Below the pieces are notes generated by a model, which saw only the letters and a program-made list of their open reading frames with translations, made no database searches and was not told the DNA's origin. A stretch of 64,000 nucleotides of DNA from Taudactylus pleione (taxonomy: Eukaryota; Chordata; Amphibia; Anura; Myobatrachidae): contig JAUIMM010000015.1 of the NCBI GenBank assembly GCA_031769625.1, forward strand, positions 26,814,501-26,878,500. The letters are read 5' to 3'. Shown here in pieces: positions 11,560-22,845 of this stretch; positions within the stretch are counted from its first letter, which is position 1, and each line of letters opens with the position of its first letter. The translations under genes and the position numbers were made by a program.

Positions 11560-12526
11560 CTTTCCCTTAGGCATACATGGTTTCCCTTAGGCATACATGG
11601 TTTCCTTTATGCATATATGGTTTCCCTTAGGTATACATGGTTTCCCTTTTACATACATGGTTTCCCTTAGGCATACATGGTTTCCCTTAGACATATATGG
11701 TTTCCCTTAGGCATACATGGTTTCCCTTAGGCATACATGGTTTCCCTTAGATATACATGGTTTCCCTTAGGCATACATGGTTTGCCTTAGGCATACATGG
11801 TTTCACTTAGATATACATGGTTTCCCTTAGGCATACATGGTTTCCCTTAGGCATACATGGTTTCCCTTAGGCATACATGGTTTCCCTTAGGCGTACATGG
11901 TTTCCCTTAGGCATACCTGGTTTCCCTTAGGTGTACATGGTTTCCCTTAGGCGTACATGGTTTCCCATAGGCGTACCTGGTTTCCCTTAGGCGTACATGG
12001 TTTCCCATAGACATACGTGGTTTCCCTTAGGCGTACATGGTTTCCCTTAGGTGTACATGGTTTCCCTTAGGTGTACATGGTTTCCCTTAGGTGTACATGG
12101 TTTCCCTTAGGTGTACATGGTTTCCCTTAGGCGTACCTGGTTTCCCTTAGGCGTACCTGGTTTCCCTTAGGCGTACCTGGTTTCCCTTAGGCGTACCTGG
12201 TTTCCCTTAGGCGTACGTGGTTTCCCTTAGGCGTACGTGGTTTCCCTTAGGCGTATGTGGTTTCCCTTAGGCGTATGTGGTTTCCCTTAGGCGTATGTGG
12301 TTTCCCTACAGGCATACGTGGTTTCCCTCAGGCATACGTGCTTTCCCTCAGGCATACGTGCTTTCCCTCAGGCATACGTGCTTTCCCTCAGGCATACGTG
12401 CTTTCCCTCAGGCATACGTGCTTTCCCTTAGGCATACGTGCTTTCCCTTAGGCATACGTGCTTTCCCTTAGGCATACGTGGTTTCCCTTAGGCATATGTG
12501 GTTTCCCTTAGGCATACCTGGTTTCA
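11560..12526. repeat. 20-bp minisatellite, about 48 copies
   Basis: The unit is tttcccttaggcatacatgg. Copies are nearly perfect in length: three units per 60 bases from 11580 to 12300, then one 21-base unit, then 20-base units again. Variants are spatially sorted. ACATGG ends dominate on the left, gtgtacatgg and gcgtacctgg in the middle, and gcatacgtgctttccctcag units on the right. This is a snapshot of local duplications spreading new variants. Confidence 0.95.
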
Positions 12527-13844
12527 AAAATAATATTTGGGTTAGCCCCCTGTAACTTTGTATGGGTATTTTTCAAATGTCTCCAAATTTGTTTACTGCT
12601 CTTAGCTATAATTACATAAGCAGCCCCCATAGGCTTCTTTGGGGGCTGCTTAATTGCTTAATTTTAATCAGTTTTCAAGAGCAATGTTGAACGTTGTCCC
12701 TGGTTGGATGACTGCGCACGCTCTGCTTCTTTCCGGCACATGCGCAATGTGACATATTCCAGGATGTTGGTCTAAAAATTTGCCATCACATAAAATTAAA
12801 ACCATCACATCTCTAATCTGATTTGTATTACAGTGTTTTCTGCTTTGCATTTTTACTCTCCATCATTATGATACATTACACTGATAAAAAACATTTAGGC
12901 AATGATAATAGAGGGATTTTTTTCAAAAACTTTATGCAGAAATGATACATTGGCCCCTAACACTTGTTTAAATATAATGGGCTATTGCTCCTATCCTTTC
13001 AAAATTAATATTCTCTAATGAAGGGTGGAGGGCTGGGAGATATACTGTAATTTAAATAAAGCCACTTTGTCACACACATGTATAGCAGGAAGTGTGGACT
13101 CCAGAGAAATAATCTTTATCATTGTGGTTATTTTTCAAGATAGATATAGTAACTGCTATGGCAATAAAATAATGTTACATTGTGACAATAAGGTTTTTTT
13201 TAATGTTTTAATGGACGAGACAAATGACAATATAATAACTTACACTTATCTCCAATATAAGTTTTATCCTAACTAGTAGGCTGCATAATAAAAACATTAA
13301 TGATAATACCATTTTAGTGATAAATGTCACATTTGTAGAAATGTGCTAATGCTTTTACAGTATTAGATGTTTGTATAGAAATTGGTATTGCCTATAGGTA
13401 TAATATGAAGATGCCCCTTTGTTATATAATCATATGTGTTACATACATAGGTAGTGATGTCTCTTGAGTGGCCTATAGGATAAAGGGCACATCTGATTGC
13501 CCATGTGGCAATGCTCATGTAACAATGACGATGTCTGGAATAAAAGACCATGTGTATGACCAGATAATGTGTTACATATAAGGAAAGTCCTGCTGTGTTA
13601 CAGGCACGTGATGTTACTGACAGCATGGCTGTACGTTAATAGTCAGGTTTTATGTATAACAAACATTTAGTGGGACATTTTATACATAATAGTGTAGTTG
13701 TATAATCTCAGAGATGATGTAACTATAAGTAAATATACAATGTATAAGCCATCTCCATTACATTACATAGTGCTTATAAAGCAGATAAAGCTCCACCATT
13801 CAATACATAAAGAAGATAAAGCTCCACTATTCATTACATCTTAC
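12527..13844. other. Kinase intron 1, middle part
   Basis: AT-rich intronic sequence. A short hairpin with 12-base perfect arms (taagcagccccc, 12617-12628, and its complement at 12641-12652) is present. No exon or transposon coding region was seen. Confidence 0.45.
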
Positions 13845-15557
13845 TAGAGATGAGCGGTTCGGATTCTGTGGAATCCGGACCCCTCCGAACATTGGGGATC
13901 CGAGTCCACCCGAACCCTGTTCGGGTGTTCACCGCCTGACTCGGATCCCCGTTCGGGGCCGAACGGCGGCCGCCTGATGTCGGATTCTCACTAGAGAATC
14001 CGACATCAGGTCTCCTATTGTGTAGGGCAGAGCGCTGTGATAGCGCTCTGCCCTACACAGATACAAACACACAGCCGCCAGCGGCAGTTGTGTGTTTGTT
14101 ACAGCAGCCAATGAGAGTCACACAGACTCTCATTGGCTGCTGCACGGAGGGAGCCGGCTGGAGCTCACACATGAGCTCCGTCTTCCGGCTCCCTCCGCAG
14201 TGTGTGACAGGCTCAGCAGAGCGGACGGCGCGGGAGCGGGGAATCAGGAATCAGGTAAGTTTTTGTTTTTTTTAACTTGTGAAAATTGTGCAAGGGCCGG
14301 GGGCGCTACTGGGGGGGTCTGCTACTGGGGGGGCCTGCTACTGGGGGGCTATACTACTGGGGGGGTCTGCTACTGGGGGGGCTATACAACTGGGGGGGCC
14401 TGCTACTGGGCGTCCATACTACTGAGGGGCCTGCTACTGGGGGGGGGGCTATACTACTGGGGGGGGTCCACTACTGAGGGGCCTGCTACTGGGGGGGCCA
14501 TACTACTGTGGGGGCATACTACTGGGGGGCATACTACTACTGGGGGGGCCATACAACAGGGGGGGCCATACTACAGGGGGGCTACTACTGGGGCAGCCTA
14601 CTACTGAGGGGGGCCTGCTACTGGGGCAGCCTACTACTGAGGGGGGCCTGCTACTGGGGCAGCCTACTACTGGGGGGGCCATACTACTGGGGGGGCTGCT
14701 AATGGGGGGGCTGCTAATGGGGGGCATACTACTGGGGGGGCCTGCTAATGGGGGGCATACTACTGGGTGGCATGCTAATGGGGGGCATACTACTGGGGGG
14801 GCCTGCTAATGGGGGGCATACTACTGGGTGGCATGCTAATGGGGGGCATACTACTGGGGGGCATACTACTGGGGGCACTGTATAGGGGACCCTACTACTA
14901 AGGGGACTGCATAGGGGGCACCACTGCTGGGGGCATTGTGTAAGGGATACCGCTACTGTGGGCATTGTGTAAAAGGGGCACTACTGTGGGCATTGTGTAA
15001 AAGGGGCACTACTGTGTGTCGTAACATAAATAAGAGACACTACTTTATGGTGTAATGTGAATCAGGCCCTATGTGCGGTGTAATGTGAATAAGATTGTGC
15101 ACTGTGACTCTTTGGGCCGTAGCCCACTATGTAAACAAGTACTGTGACTCTGCTGGCCGTACCCACTGGGTGGGTGCACTACTTTTCATTTCTGCCACTG
15201 CTGTGTGGCAATGTGTCATAGATGTGCTTTATACTGTGGTGTCTGTGTCATTGTGCCGCTGCTTTGTCGCTTAGTAACCAGTCAGCTCATTGCAACCTTT
15301 GGCCAATAATGTTGAAAACAATATTATAAGCTGTGATATGGTCTAAATTGACTGGAAATTAATGTTATTGAGGTTAATAATACTCTAGGAAGAAAAAAAA
15401 GACCAATTTATGTGATTTTAGCTTTTTTTGTCAATTTTTGTAAAAAAAATCCAAATCCAAATCCAAAGCCAGTCACCGCAGTTTGGCAAATCCAAAGCCG
15501 GACGACGAATTAGAACCAAATCCAAATCCGGCAAAAATGGTCCGGCGCACATCCCTA
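13845..15557. mobile_element. Non-autonomous hAT element with 8-bp target duplication
   Basis: The element begins TAGAGATGAGCGGTTCGG and ends with CCGGCGCACATCCCTA, the complement of TAGGGATGTGCGCCGG, giving hAT-type terminal inverted repeats. It is flanked on both sides by the identical octamer catcttac (13837-13844 and 15558-15565), the 8-bp target duplication expected for hAT. The left part has several CpG-rich hairpins, for example cggattctcactagagaatc and caatgagagtc paired with gactctcattg. The centre is a G-rich minisatellite. No transposase is encoded. The ends resemble those of the two large hAT copies at 48171 and 56575, so a related transposase could have moved it. Confidence 0.9.
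14290..14890. repeat. G-rich minisatellite inside the hAT element
   Basis: Repeats of ctactggggggg with spacers such as cctg, ccata or catacta recur every 14-24 bases. Most units contain runs of five to nine G, so the plus strand has strong potential for G-quadruplexes. ORFs on both strands (Gly/Tyr-rich or Pro/Ser-rich) are repeat artefacts. Confidence 0.85.
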
Positions 15558-15696
15558 CATCTTACCCACTAATATGATTAAATCAGATATTCATCTCAGA
15601 TTATATAATCACACAATGATGTGACTTTTTATATAGTTGTGTAAACTACAATGTACATATTTACAATAATTCACCAGTTGTGAGATGTGACTTTAA

Positions 15697-16477
15697 CCAC
15701 TTAGCTGGTGTGGTCATACTGTATGTAATGCGACTGGAGCCAGACGTGCTTCCTCTGGCCAGGTCACATTACATGCCACCACACAAGCTGCTGTGTCCCC
15801 CGACTACTGCACTTGGGCAGAACGGAGCTCATCCTTCTGCTCCGGCCCCCCTACAGTGATGCGGCGGTCGGTGACCACTGACATCACTGCCAGAATTGTG
15901 CCCCAGAATGCTGTGCGAACAGTATGATGATTAGATCCCCCTGCACCACGCTCCACTGCACTCTGTATCAAGGAGGTGAGGAGGCGGTGCTAGTCACAGG
16001 GGAGGGGGGGCATGGGGGGACATCTGTTGGCACTAGGGGGGAGGGGGGAATTATGATCAAAGGTAAAATATTTTTTTTGTCTGTGGGCACGTATAAATAT
16101 ATATAAAATGTATGACTATATATAGTGACACATGGAGAGGAGGGATGCTAAGCTTCGGACCCATTGTCCCTGGAGGTAAGAGTGGGGGCTCTGCCAGCAG
16201 ACCTATTACCACTAGTGGGGTGGGGGTTTATTTTGCAGGTGATTTTTTTTTTTACACTTGGGTAATATTGTAATGGTGGGTGGGAAGTGAAATTTCAAAG
16301 GGGCCTATGGACACGAGGGTTGGGTGGGGGTACAAAACACTCCCTAGATATATATTTTAAAATAAATATTTAAATATATTTTTTAAAATACTTTGTAATC
16401 TTCATTACATTTAAATAAACAACAACAATTTCTGTGCCGTTTTGAAAAAAAAACAAAAAAAATTGTCATTTAAGTGG
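15697..16477. mobile_element. Putative piggyBac-type MITE with TTAA ends
   Basis: The segment is bounded by TTAA at 15693-15696 and 16478-16481. It has short inverted ends CCACTTA (left) and TAAGTGG (right). TTAA target duplication is the hallmark of piggyBac. The interior is GC-rich on the left and contains poly-A and poly-T tracts on the right. No coding capacity was seen. The short terminal match keeps the confidence moderate. Confidence 0.5.
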
Positions 16478-16580
16478 TTAATAGAAAATAGATGTGGACT
16501 AGCCTGAAATGGGTTTAGACGATCACAACATGATTTGGGGGGGTAAGGACATTTACTATTTTATCCTATTTTCTCATTTT

Positions 16581-16758
16581 GGGGGAGACGTATCAAACCA
16601 TTGAGAGTGATAAAGTGGGGAGAGATGTTGGGCCAGCCAATCAGCTTCTAACTGACATTTATACAGGTTGTTGTTGAAAAATGACAGTTAGGAGATGGTT
16701 GGTTGGTACTTTATCTCTCTCCACTTTATCTCTCGCTGAGGTTTCATACATCTCCCCC
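16581..16758. mobile_element. Fold-back MITE next to kinase exon 1
   Basis: A 178-bp element with imperfect arms of about 50 bases. The left begins gggggagacgtatcaaacc and includes gataaagtggggagagat. The right ends with the complements atctctctccactttatc and ggtttcatacatctccccc. It lies in the intron only 49 bases from the exon 1 donor. Confidence 0.8.
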
Positions 16759-16807
16759 TTGATAAGATTAGCGGGTAAGAATCTATTATGTTATACACAT
16801 CACCTAC

Positions 16808-17137
16808 TTTGCCAAAACTTCCTCTTCCAAGGGTGGCATGAACTTTAATCTTTTTAAGATTAAATGGCTTCCTCTCTGCTGACTCCAGTTCATTCACAGC
16901 TCTCTTCTTATTGTTCCCAACTTCCCGGCTACCTCCTCTAGCTTTCTTCCTCCCTCTTTCTTCTTCACCCTCTTCCTCAATCACTCTGTGCCGTTTGGCA
17001 TTCCTATAATCAACATCCATTTGTGGATGGATTCCATCAATTCTCGTCAGGTGCACCCGGATGGATTTGGGGCACAGACGTTTTATTTTTTTTTGCATTT
17101 TTATCCAGTCTGATGATACAGACATGGAACACTCCAT
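16808..17137 (-). pseudogene. PKC-like kinase, exon 1 (N-terminus and Gly-rich loop)
   Basis: From ATG at 17137 the exon encodes 110 residues: a basic, charged N-terminal extension (an EEEGEEERGRKKARGG block at about residues 54-69), then PFNLKKIKVHATLGRGSFGK. GRGSFGK is the glycine-rich ATP-binding loop. The donor gtaggt follows directly in phase 0, and exon 2 resumes with VVLA, the expected continuation. Short acidic/basic N-termini of this kind occur in the expanded PKC-like kinases of frogs (recalled, not checked). There are no C1 or C2 domains in this exon, unlike true PKC delta or theta. The exon is intact; the gene is disabled in exon 2. Confidence 0.8.
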
Positions 17138-17445
17138 GATGATATTATTATGGAGGTAAAATATAGCTCAGCTACATGTAGAATAAAGTCTATGAGGTAT
17201 TGATAAAAAAAAATACTCACTCTATCAAAACCTTTTCAAAGACTGAGATTCGCTCTGAAAATTCCAGGCTGTCATGTCATAGACAATTATGATGTCATAG
17301 ACAACTGACTTGTAATGTAACATCATGGTCTTAAAGACAACTCAAACATTAAATACTCAAAATGACACATACCTTAGACTATAAGATTGATAGGATAATG
17401 TACTGGCTTCCATAAGTATTTGAGAGAGGAGTCAAAATGTGTATG
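17138..17445. other. Sequence upstream of kinase exon 1
   Basis: About 300 bases 5-prime of the kinase start on the minus strand. It is AT-rich, with a tandem-like atgtcatagacaa word near 17275-17300. No TATA box or promoter could be justified, and an upstream non-coding exon cannot be excluded. Confidence 0.35.
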
Positions 17446-17765
17446 ATTATATATGGTGGCACATTGTTTAAATTTGCTGCCTGATAGCACTGTGGTCATG
17501 GGTTTGCTTCCAATCAAGGTCCTGTTAGTTTGGAGTTTGTATGTTTTCCCTGTGCATAGGTTTGCTCTGGGTACTCCAGTTTCCACCCATAATCCAAAAG
17601 CATACTGGTTTCTAACAAAAATAATACCCATATTGTATATACAGTATGTGTATATATGGTAGGGAATATAGATTGTAAGCTCCACTGGGGTAGGGGCTGA
17701 TGTGAATGGCCAAATATTCTCTGTAAAGTACTGTATAATATGTGTGCACTATATAAATAACTGCT
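17446..17765 (+). repeat. tRNA-derived SINE-like repeat
   Basis: The start (ggtggcacattgtttaaatt) and a segment at about 17500 (gggtttgcttccaatc) are degenerate versions of pol III A and B boxes. They are followed by the body words gtttgtatgttttccctgtg and ggtactccagtttccaccc. The 3-prime part contains gattgtaagctcc and tgtgcactatataaataa. This order matches a tRNA-like SINE widespread in frogs (recalled). It is an old copy. Confidence 0.55.
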
Positions 17766-17827
17766 AATAAATACATGTTACACTCTTTTTTATTTTTTAA
17801 ATGTATATAACTAAGATAGTTGTAAAT

Positions 17828-18370
17828 GGGATGTAGTTATGAGACCAGAGGCCGCGATGCCAACGGTCTCAATACTGACAGGGGAAGCCGATAAGGGACT
17901 TAAAATAGGCATCGAAATTCTCAATGCCTATCTTAATCCCGATGCCGGAACACAGAAGGACGGCAGCTTGAACGAGGTAAATTCGGGACACCCTTAGTGT
18001 TAGCCGTGGGAGGAGGGTTAAGTTTAGGTAGCATAGCGGGATTAGTGTTAGGTTTTTTAGGGGTTGTTAGGATTAGGCACCCCTAGGGGGGAGGGTTAGG
18101 GTTAGGCACCAGTGGTGGGGGTAAGTGCTAGGCACTAAGGGGGAGGGTTAGGTTTAGGCACGAAGTGGGGAGACTTAGGTTTAGGCACTAACAGGGAGGG
18201 TTAGGGTGTGGGGTGGGGAGGGTTAGGCTACAAGAAGGGAGGGTTAGGGGGAGAAGGGGGGAGGGTAAGTATACTTCCCCGAGCCATGTCAGGATACTAA
18301 CCATCGGGATGCCGCTGTCGGTATTTTTGACAGGAGACATCCCAATAGCCGGCATTACATACCGATTCCG
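17828..18370. mobile_element. MITE-like repeat with telomere-like core
   Basis: It begins gggatgtagttatgagacc, contains ccgatgccgg-type GC-rich flanks, and has a core of ggttaggnttaggcac words (18000-18260). Related copies lie at about 22495-22838 and 23502-23758. The core resembles degenerate TTAGGG repeats, but the spacing is irregular and the flanks mark a dispersed element. Boundaries are approximate. Confidence 0.55.
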
Positions 18371-20762
18371 TTGTAAATGCCTTACAGCAGCTAACCAGTG
18401 TAATATAATGTATTACTGCATAATATATATACTCAAAAAAGAACACTCTTTGATAAAGCTCCCATAATGGAAGCGAAACATGTCAGAGGTATAGGACTTC
18501 ATTACTTCTATTGTGTGGACTGATCTAAAGGACCCCGGCTTTATTTCTACGGACACGCTAAAGATTTTACTACTCAATACCTGCATACTACGGCAGTGCT
18601 GACATCACTCTGATAAAGCCCATAAACAACAGATGGCTGGAGACCTCAGCTGAACACTGCCATTAGCTCCGGAGAGCCAGGTAACAGTGTGTGCCGATTT
18701 GCGGCCAGCCTGTTAGTGAATGCCATTTACTAACTAACGGCTGAGCCCTCTATACTCTGGGACAGTTCCTATTTATGTTCACATCATTGCGGCTCCATTA
18801 GATTGTGGACTGTGGATATCATATTGTTTGTCCCAGGAGCACCTTTCTTACCACACTAAAGAGGAAATTTATATGTTGAAATCCATTTATCACTGATTAT
18901 GGAACGTTGATACATAAAGGATTCTCCCTGTTATACTGTAAATCTTTCTTCTGGATAATTAATTTTTATGGAACTCTTTATCATTAATTCCCCCGGTGGA
19001 ATACTAAAATGTGTATTGTACTGTCTTTTTTGAATATAGAAATTGATTATAAGAATAATTCATGTGCAATTTTTTTTATATGTGCATTAGATAGATATAT
19101 AATATATTTTTAGATGGAATAAAATTGTTCCATTATTTATATACATGCCTTGTTCCTAAGATTGTGTGTATAATATATATATATATATATATATAATATA
19201 TATACTGATACTATAGACACTGTAAGTTTTAGTAATACTGAATAAAGTTTTTAACCACCAGAAAAAAGAAGTTTGTTTAAATTGATACATTTGGACAAGT
19301 GCACCACTTATTGCAGTAACCCGCAGCATTGAAAAGTACAAATACACGTTGGAGGAAGCTGACCAGCGCCATTGACTGCACAACCCTTGAACTTACTATA
19401 CCCGGCCACCTCCAATTCCTGATACAGCGTGGAATCCAGAGGCCTGAGTCTGCACCCGGGAGGAAGAACCGCTGACGCTGCGAGAAGACCGGAGAGAAGT
19501 AACAGTGTCAGATTAGAATAAGCAGGCTCATGTACCAGATCCAGCTATTCCCGCATCCACCTGGCCATCACATTTACAGGCACAATCTATACCTATATAC
19601 TGGGCGCTCCAGGACAGTGAGGGAGGTGGCTAATCAGACACACGGAGATGCTGCATCTTATGGGAGTGTTATAGAAACATTGTGGGCATGTTGCTGAGAG
19701 TTCTGTACACAGACGCTTAGTCGGTCACATTGGGGGCCATACTCAGATAGAGAAGCTACACCTAACATAGGGTAGGTGCAAGTTTCAATGGTGCGACCAA
19801 TAACGGCATCTATAGAAGTACCAAGCATGATTGCCACAGCTAAAGATATTCAAAGTGGGCGTCTCAGTCCCTGTACATATGGATGCTCACCAGGGAGGGG
19901 CTTTGTAGTGTCATTAGCATAAAGTTGGGACTGCGGCAAAAGATGCACACATGGCTGCCACTGGGCCTAACTCAGGTCCTTAGAGAGCAGGGAAATAGGA
20001 AATAGTAAGAATAGCTGTAATTCTAGCTCTGATACTAGCCAGTGCCTCCCTAGCCACTTATCTCACTGCATGTCAATGGCTTGTACTACCTTCCTCCCAC
20101 CTGCCCACTATCACAGACTGACAGTGAAATATACAAGGCACAGAATAACTTATTTCAGGTGCGCTTGTACTACCTTCCTCCCAGTAGCGTAACTAAGGGG
20201 GGTCATGTGGGGTACGTGCCTTGGGCGCCATCAGACCGGCGTTGCTGGGGGCACTACCGGCCGGCGTTCAGGTCAGTGGTTAATGTAAAAAAAAAAATGG
20301 GTCTTACCTACTGTAGGCGCTAATCAGTTCTAAACCATATGGGAACATATGAGAGTTATTCAGTTTTAAATGAAACAAATATGACATTTATTCATCATAA
20401 TAAAAAACGTGATAATAAAAAACACGTGAAGACGTATGAAAACATGAAACATTTAACATACAAAATCATGAATGGGGGGATCCCAAAGATTATGGGTTAG
20501 GTCCAAGAATTCATGGGTTTGGGAATGATGGGCAAATGCCCCGACAAAGCGAGTAGATCCAATCAGATTTACCAGCATATGGATTGAAGCTGGATGGGTG
20601 AGTGAGATGGACAAGGGGAATGTCCAGAGTAATCGTTGGGATTGGTGATAGTATAAAAATGTCTCACAGGATGGGTAAGTATATATTCAAATTTTCAATA
20701 AAAAGATGAAACTTGATAACATGAAGTATCTAAGTACAGTCGTACCGTCTCATAGATACTTT
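18371..20762. other. Intergenic, hammerhead-like motif and small duplications
   Basis: At 18451-18486 the plus strand reads tgataaagctcccataatgg then aagcgaaacatgtcag. This resembles a decayed hammerhead ribozyme core of the kind carried by Penelope-like elements. An (AT)n tract is at 19166-19205. The 20-base word cttgtactaccttcctccca occurs at about 20081 and again about 84 bases later, marking a small insertion or duplication. No gene was seen. Confidence 0.4.
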
Positions 20763-21283
20763 GGGCCTCATTCAGACCAGCTCGCAAGCGCTATGCGCTC
20801 ACAAGTGTGTCAATGGTTGTGTATTGCACACGTGCGGCATGCACAATGCGCATACGCAAGCCCCATAGCGAGTGAGAAATTCACTCGCTCTGGGGCTCGC
20901 TACATACGGAGCGCCTGTCGATGTTGATTGACAGCTCACCCCGTTTTGTAGTCTGAGTGGGGGGGTGGCTGGACAAACGGAGGTGTTCCTGAAGGAACAC
21001 CTGCCATTTGTGGGCGGCCCTACTGACATAACCAGTGATGTCAGCTGTGAGCTTCTGGCTCTATCACAGCCAGAAGCTCACTGGGGCTTGCGGCAGACGA
21101 GACCCTACCACAAGGGTCTCGTCGCCAGCCCGATGGTTGCGACCATCGCCTGGCCGCTCGCAAAAGCTGTGGGTGGTCACCCACAGCTTAGCGAGCGGCC
21201 AGGAGGCTGGCTTTAAAATAAAAAGCGGCTGCCCTCATTCAGAGAGAGCACTCACTTTTTGCGAGCGGCTCTGAATGAGAGCC
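20763..21283. mobile_element. Multi-hairpin Harbinger MITE, copy 1
   Basis: It starts GGGCCTCATTCAG and ends CTGAATGAGAGCC, so the terminal repeats match those of the Harbinger element at 35370. Flanking triplets are ttt and att (no perfect duplication). The interior is a chain of hairpins, among them cttctggctctatcacagcc followed by agaag, gagaccctaccacaagggtc followed by tc, and a stem built on gccgctcgcaaaagctgtgg and its complement near 21150-21205. ORFs here are incidental. Confidence 0.85.
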
Positions 21284-21977
21284 ATTGTGTTTCAGTTCTA
21301 TAATAGCAATATTGTGTTAGTTATTTTGCCACAGGTCGTAATGTTTGGAGGCACATTTATACTGTGTATTAATGCATAATGTATGTATGTTTTTAGTTTT
21401 AACTGCAGTTCTCTTATACATGTTTAGCAAATATATGTGTAATAGATTTTTATAATTATTATACAGTCTTGGGTTATTTTGTATTGGAACTAGCGCACAC
21501 ACCTTTTTTACATTATACGCGTTGTGTAAGAAGTAAATTGATCACTCGGCTGCATTACTGCTCATGCAAGGCATGCTGACTGCGCATGTCCGAGCGACCA
21601 TTGATCTTCTGGCGCATTAAATGCAGACATGGAATTCCATATTAGTCTAAAAGATGAATACAGGACCACTGATTGCCCAAATCTATTGTGAGGATGCCTG
21701 TAGCTATACTGATGCAGTGGCTCTTATTCTGGCTGCAGCGTTTCTATTGGCCCAGCCTTAATTACATGTGACTGAGCATGATCCCTTATTGGAGAGGCTC
21801 AGCACATGCTCTTCTGACCCCTGGTGCTGAGCCTCATTGCCCTATCCAGACATACTGTATACTCTCCAGTTCCAAACAATGTATAACAATATCAAAGAAA
21901 CTATCAAAACAATATCAAAGAAACTATCAACTCTTGATTAAGTATTAATGCGCAATTGATGAATGTGGTGATTTCAG
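21284..21977. other. Intergenic, nothing recognised
   Basis: AT-rich sequence. A 23-base word, acaatatcaaagaaactatc then aaa, is tandemly duplicated near 21885-21930. No coding or transposon signal was identified. Confidence 0.4.
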
Positions 21978-22485
21978 GTTCCATACAAAAGGTCGACAAT
22001 GATTTGGATGACACCAGAAGGTCGCCATGGAAGGTCTACATGACAAAAGGTAGACAGTACAGAAAGTCGACAGGTACGAAAAGTAACAGAACTGTTTGAC
22101 TTTTCTTGTTTTGCTTTTCTAACCCTAATCTTCCCCTACCCCATAATCTAACCCTCCCCTTGGTGCCTAAACCTAACCATTCCCATTGGATATTTTTTTT
22201 GTTTTTTTAGGTTTACCTGGGGGTTAGAGTTAGGTTGCTTAAGGGATGGTTACATTAAGGCACTTACTGGATGGTTAGGTTTAGGAACCAAGGGGAGGGT
22301 TAGGATCAGGGTAAAGATTGTGGTTAGAAAAAAACATGTCTCGATCATTTGTGTTGACCTTTCCATGTTGACCTTTTGAACCTGTCAACCTTATATACCT
22401 GTCGACCCTCTATACTGTCTACCTTTTGCCATGTTGACTTACTGGTGTCAACCAAATAATTGTCAACCTTTTGTATCACACCCGC
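21978..22485. mobile_element. Fold-back MITE with aaaggtcgaca arms
   Basis: The left end, acaaaaggtcgacaatgatt then tgg, pairs with the right end, ccaaataattgtcaacc then ttttgt. Several further short aaggt(c/t)gaca words follow inward on each arm in inverted order. The left half contains ctaaccctaa-type words and the right half ggttaggttt-type words. The element is therefore palindromic overall, with its axis near 22200. Confidence 0.75.
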
Positions 22486-22494
22486 TGCTACTGC

Positions 22495-22838
22495 TAGAAT
22501 GCCTAGTGCAAAATTGAGTGCCTAACAGAATCCTAACCCTCTCCCTCCCTACCTGGTGTCTAAACCTAACCTCCCCCCTAGTGCCTAAATCTAACCTACC
22601 CCTCCCCGCACCTGAAACCTAACCTCCCTCCTAGTGCCTAAACCTAAGCTACTCCTCCCCACACCCGAAACCTAACCTTCCCCCTTAGTGTCTAACCCCC
22701 CCTAGTGCCTAACCCTATCCCTCCCCATAATCCCAGTACTTACCGTCAGGATGCCGGCTATTGGGATGCTGGTGCCGGGATTCTGACAGGTGTCTCAGCG
22801 CCAGCATCCCAACTGTCAGGTTATTGACTGCATCCCTT
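22495..22838. mobile_element. MITE-like repeat with telomere-like core, second copy
   Basis: A core of cctaaacctaacc words (22505-22735) is followed by gtcaggatgccggctattgg and ends near gttattgactgcatccc, whose complement starts gggatgcagt. This is the same family as the repeat at 17828, in the opposite orientation. The left boundary is uncertain. Confidence 0.5.
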
Positions 22839-22845
22839 TTCTCAC

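Noticed and set aside
20081..20323. 80-codon ORF with two copies of YYLPP
   Set aside because: The repeat comes from a 20-base direct duplication; no domain or splice evidence.
22495..22740. Interstitial telomere
   Set aside because: The words are cctaaacc/cctaacc with irregular spacing inside a dispersed MITE, not uninterrupted TTAGGG repeats.
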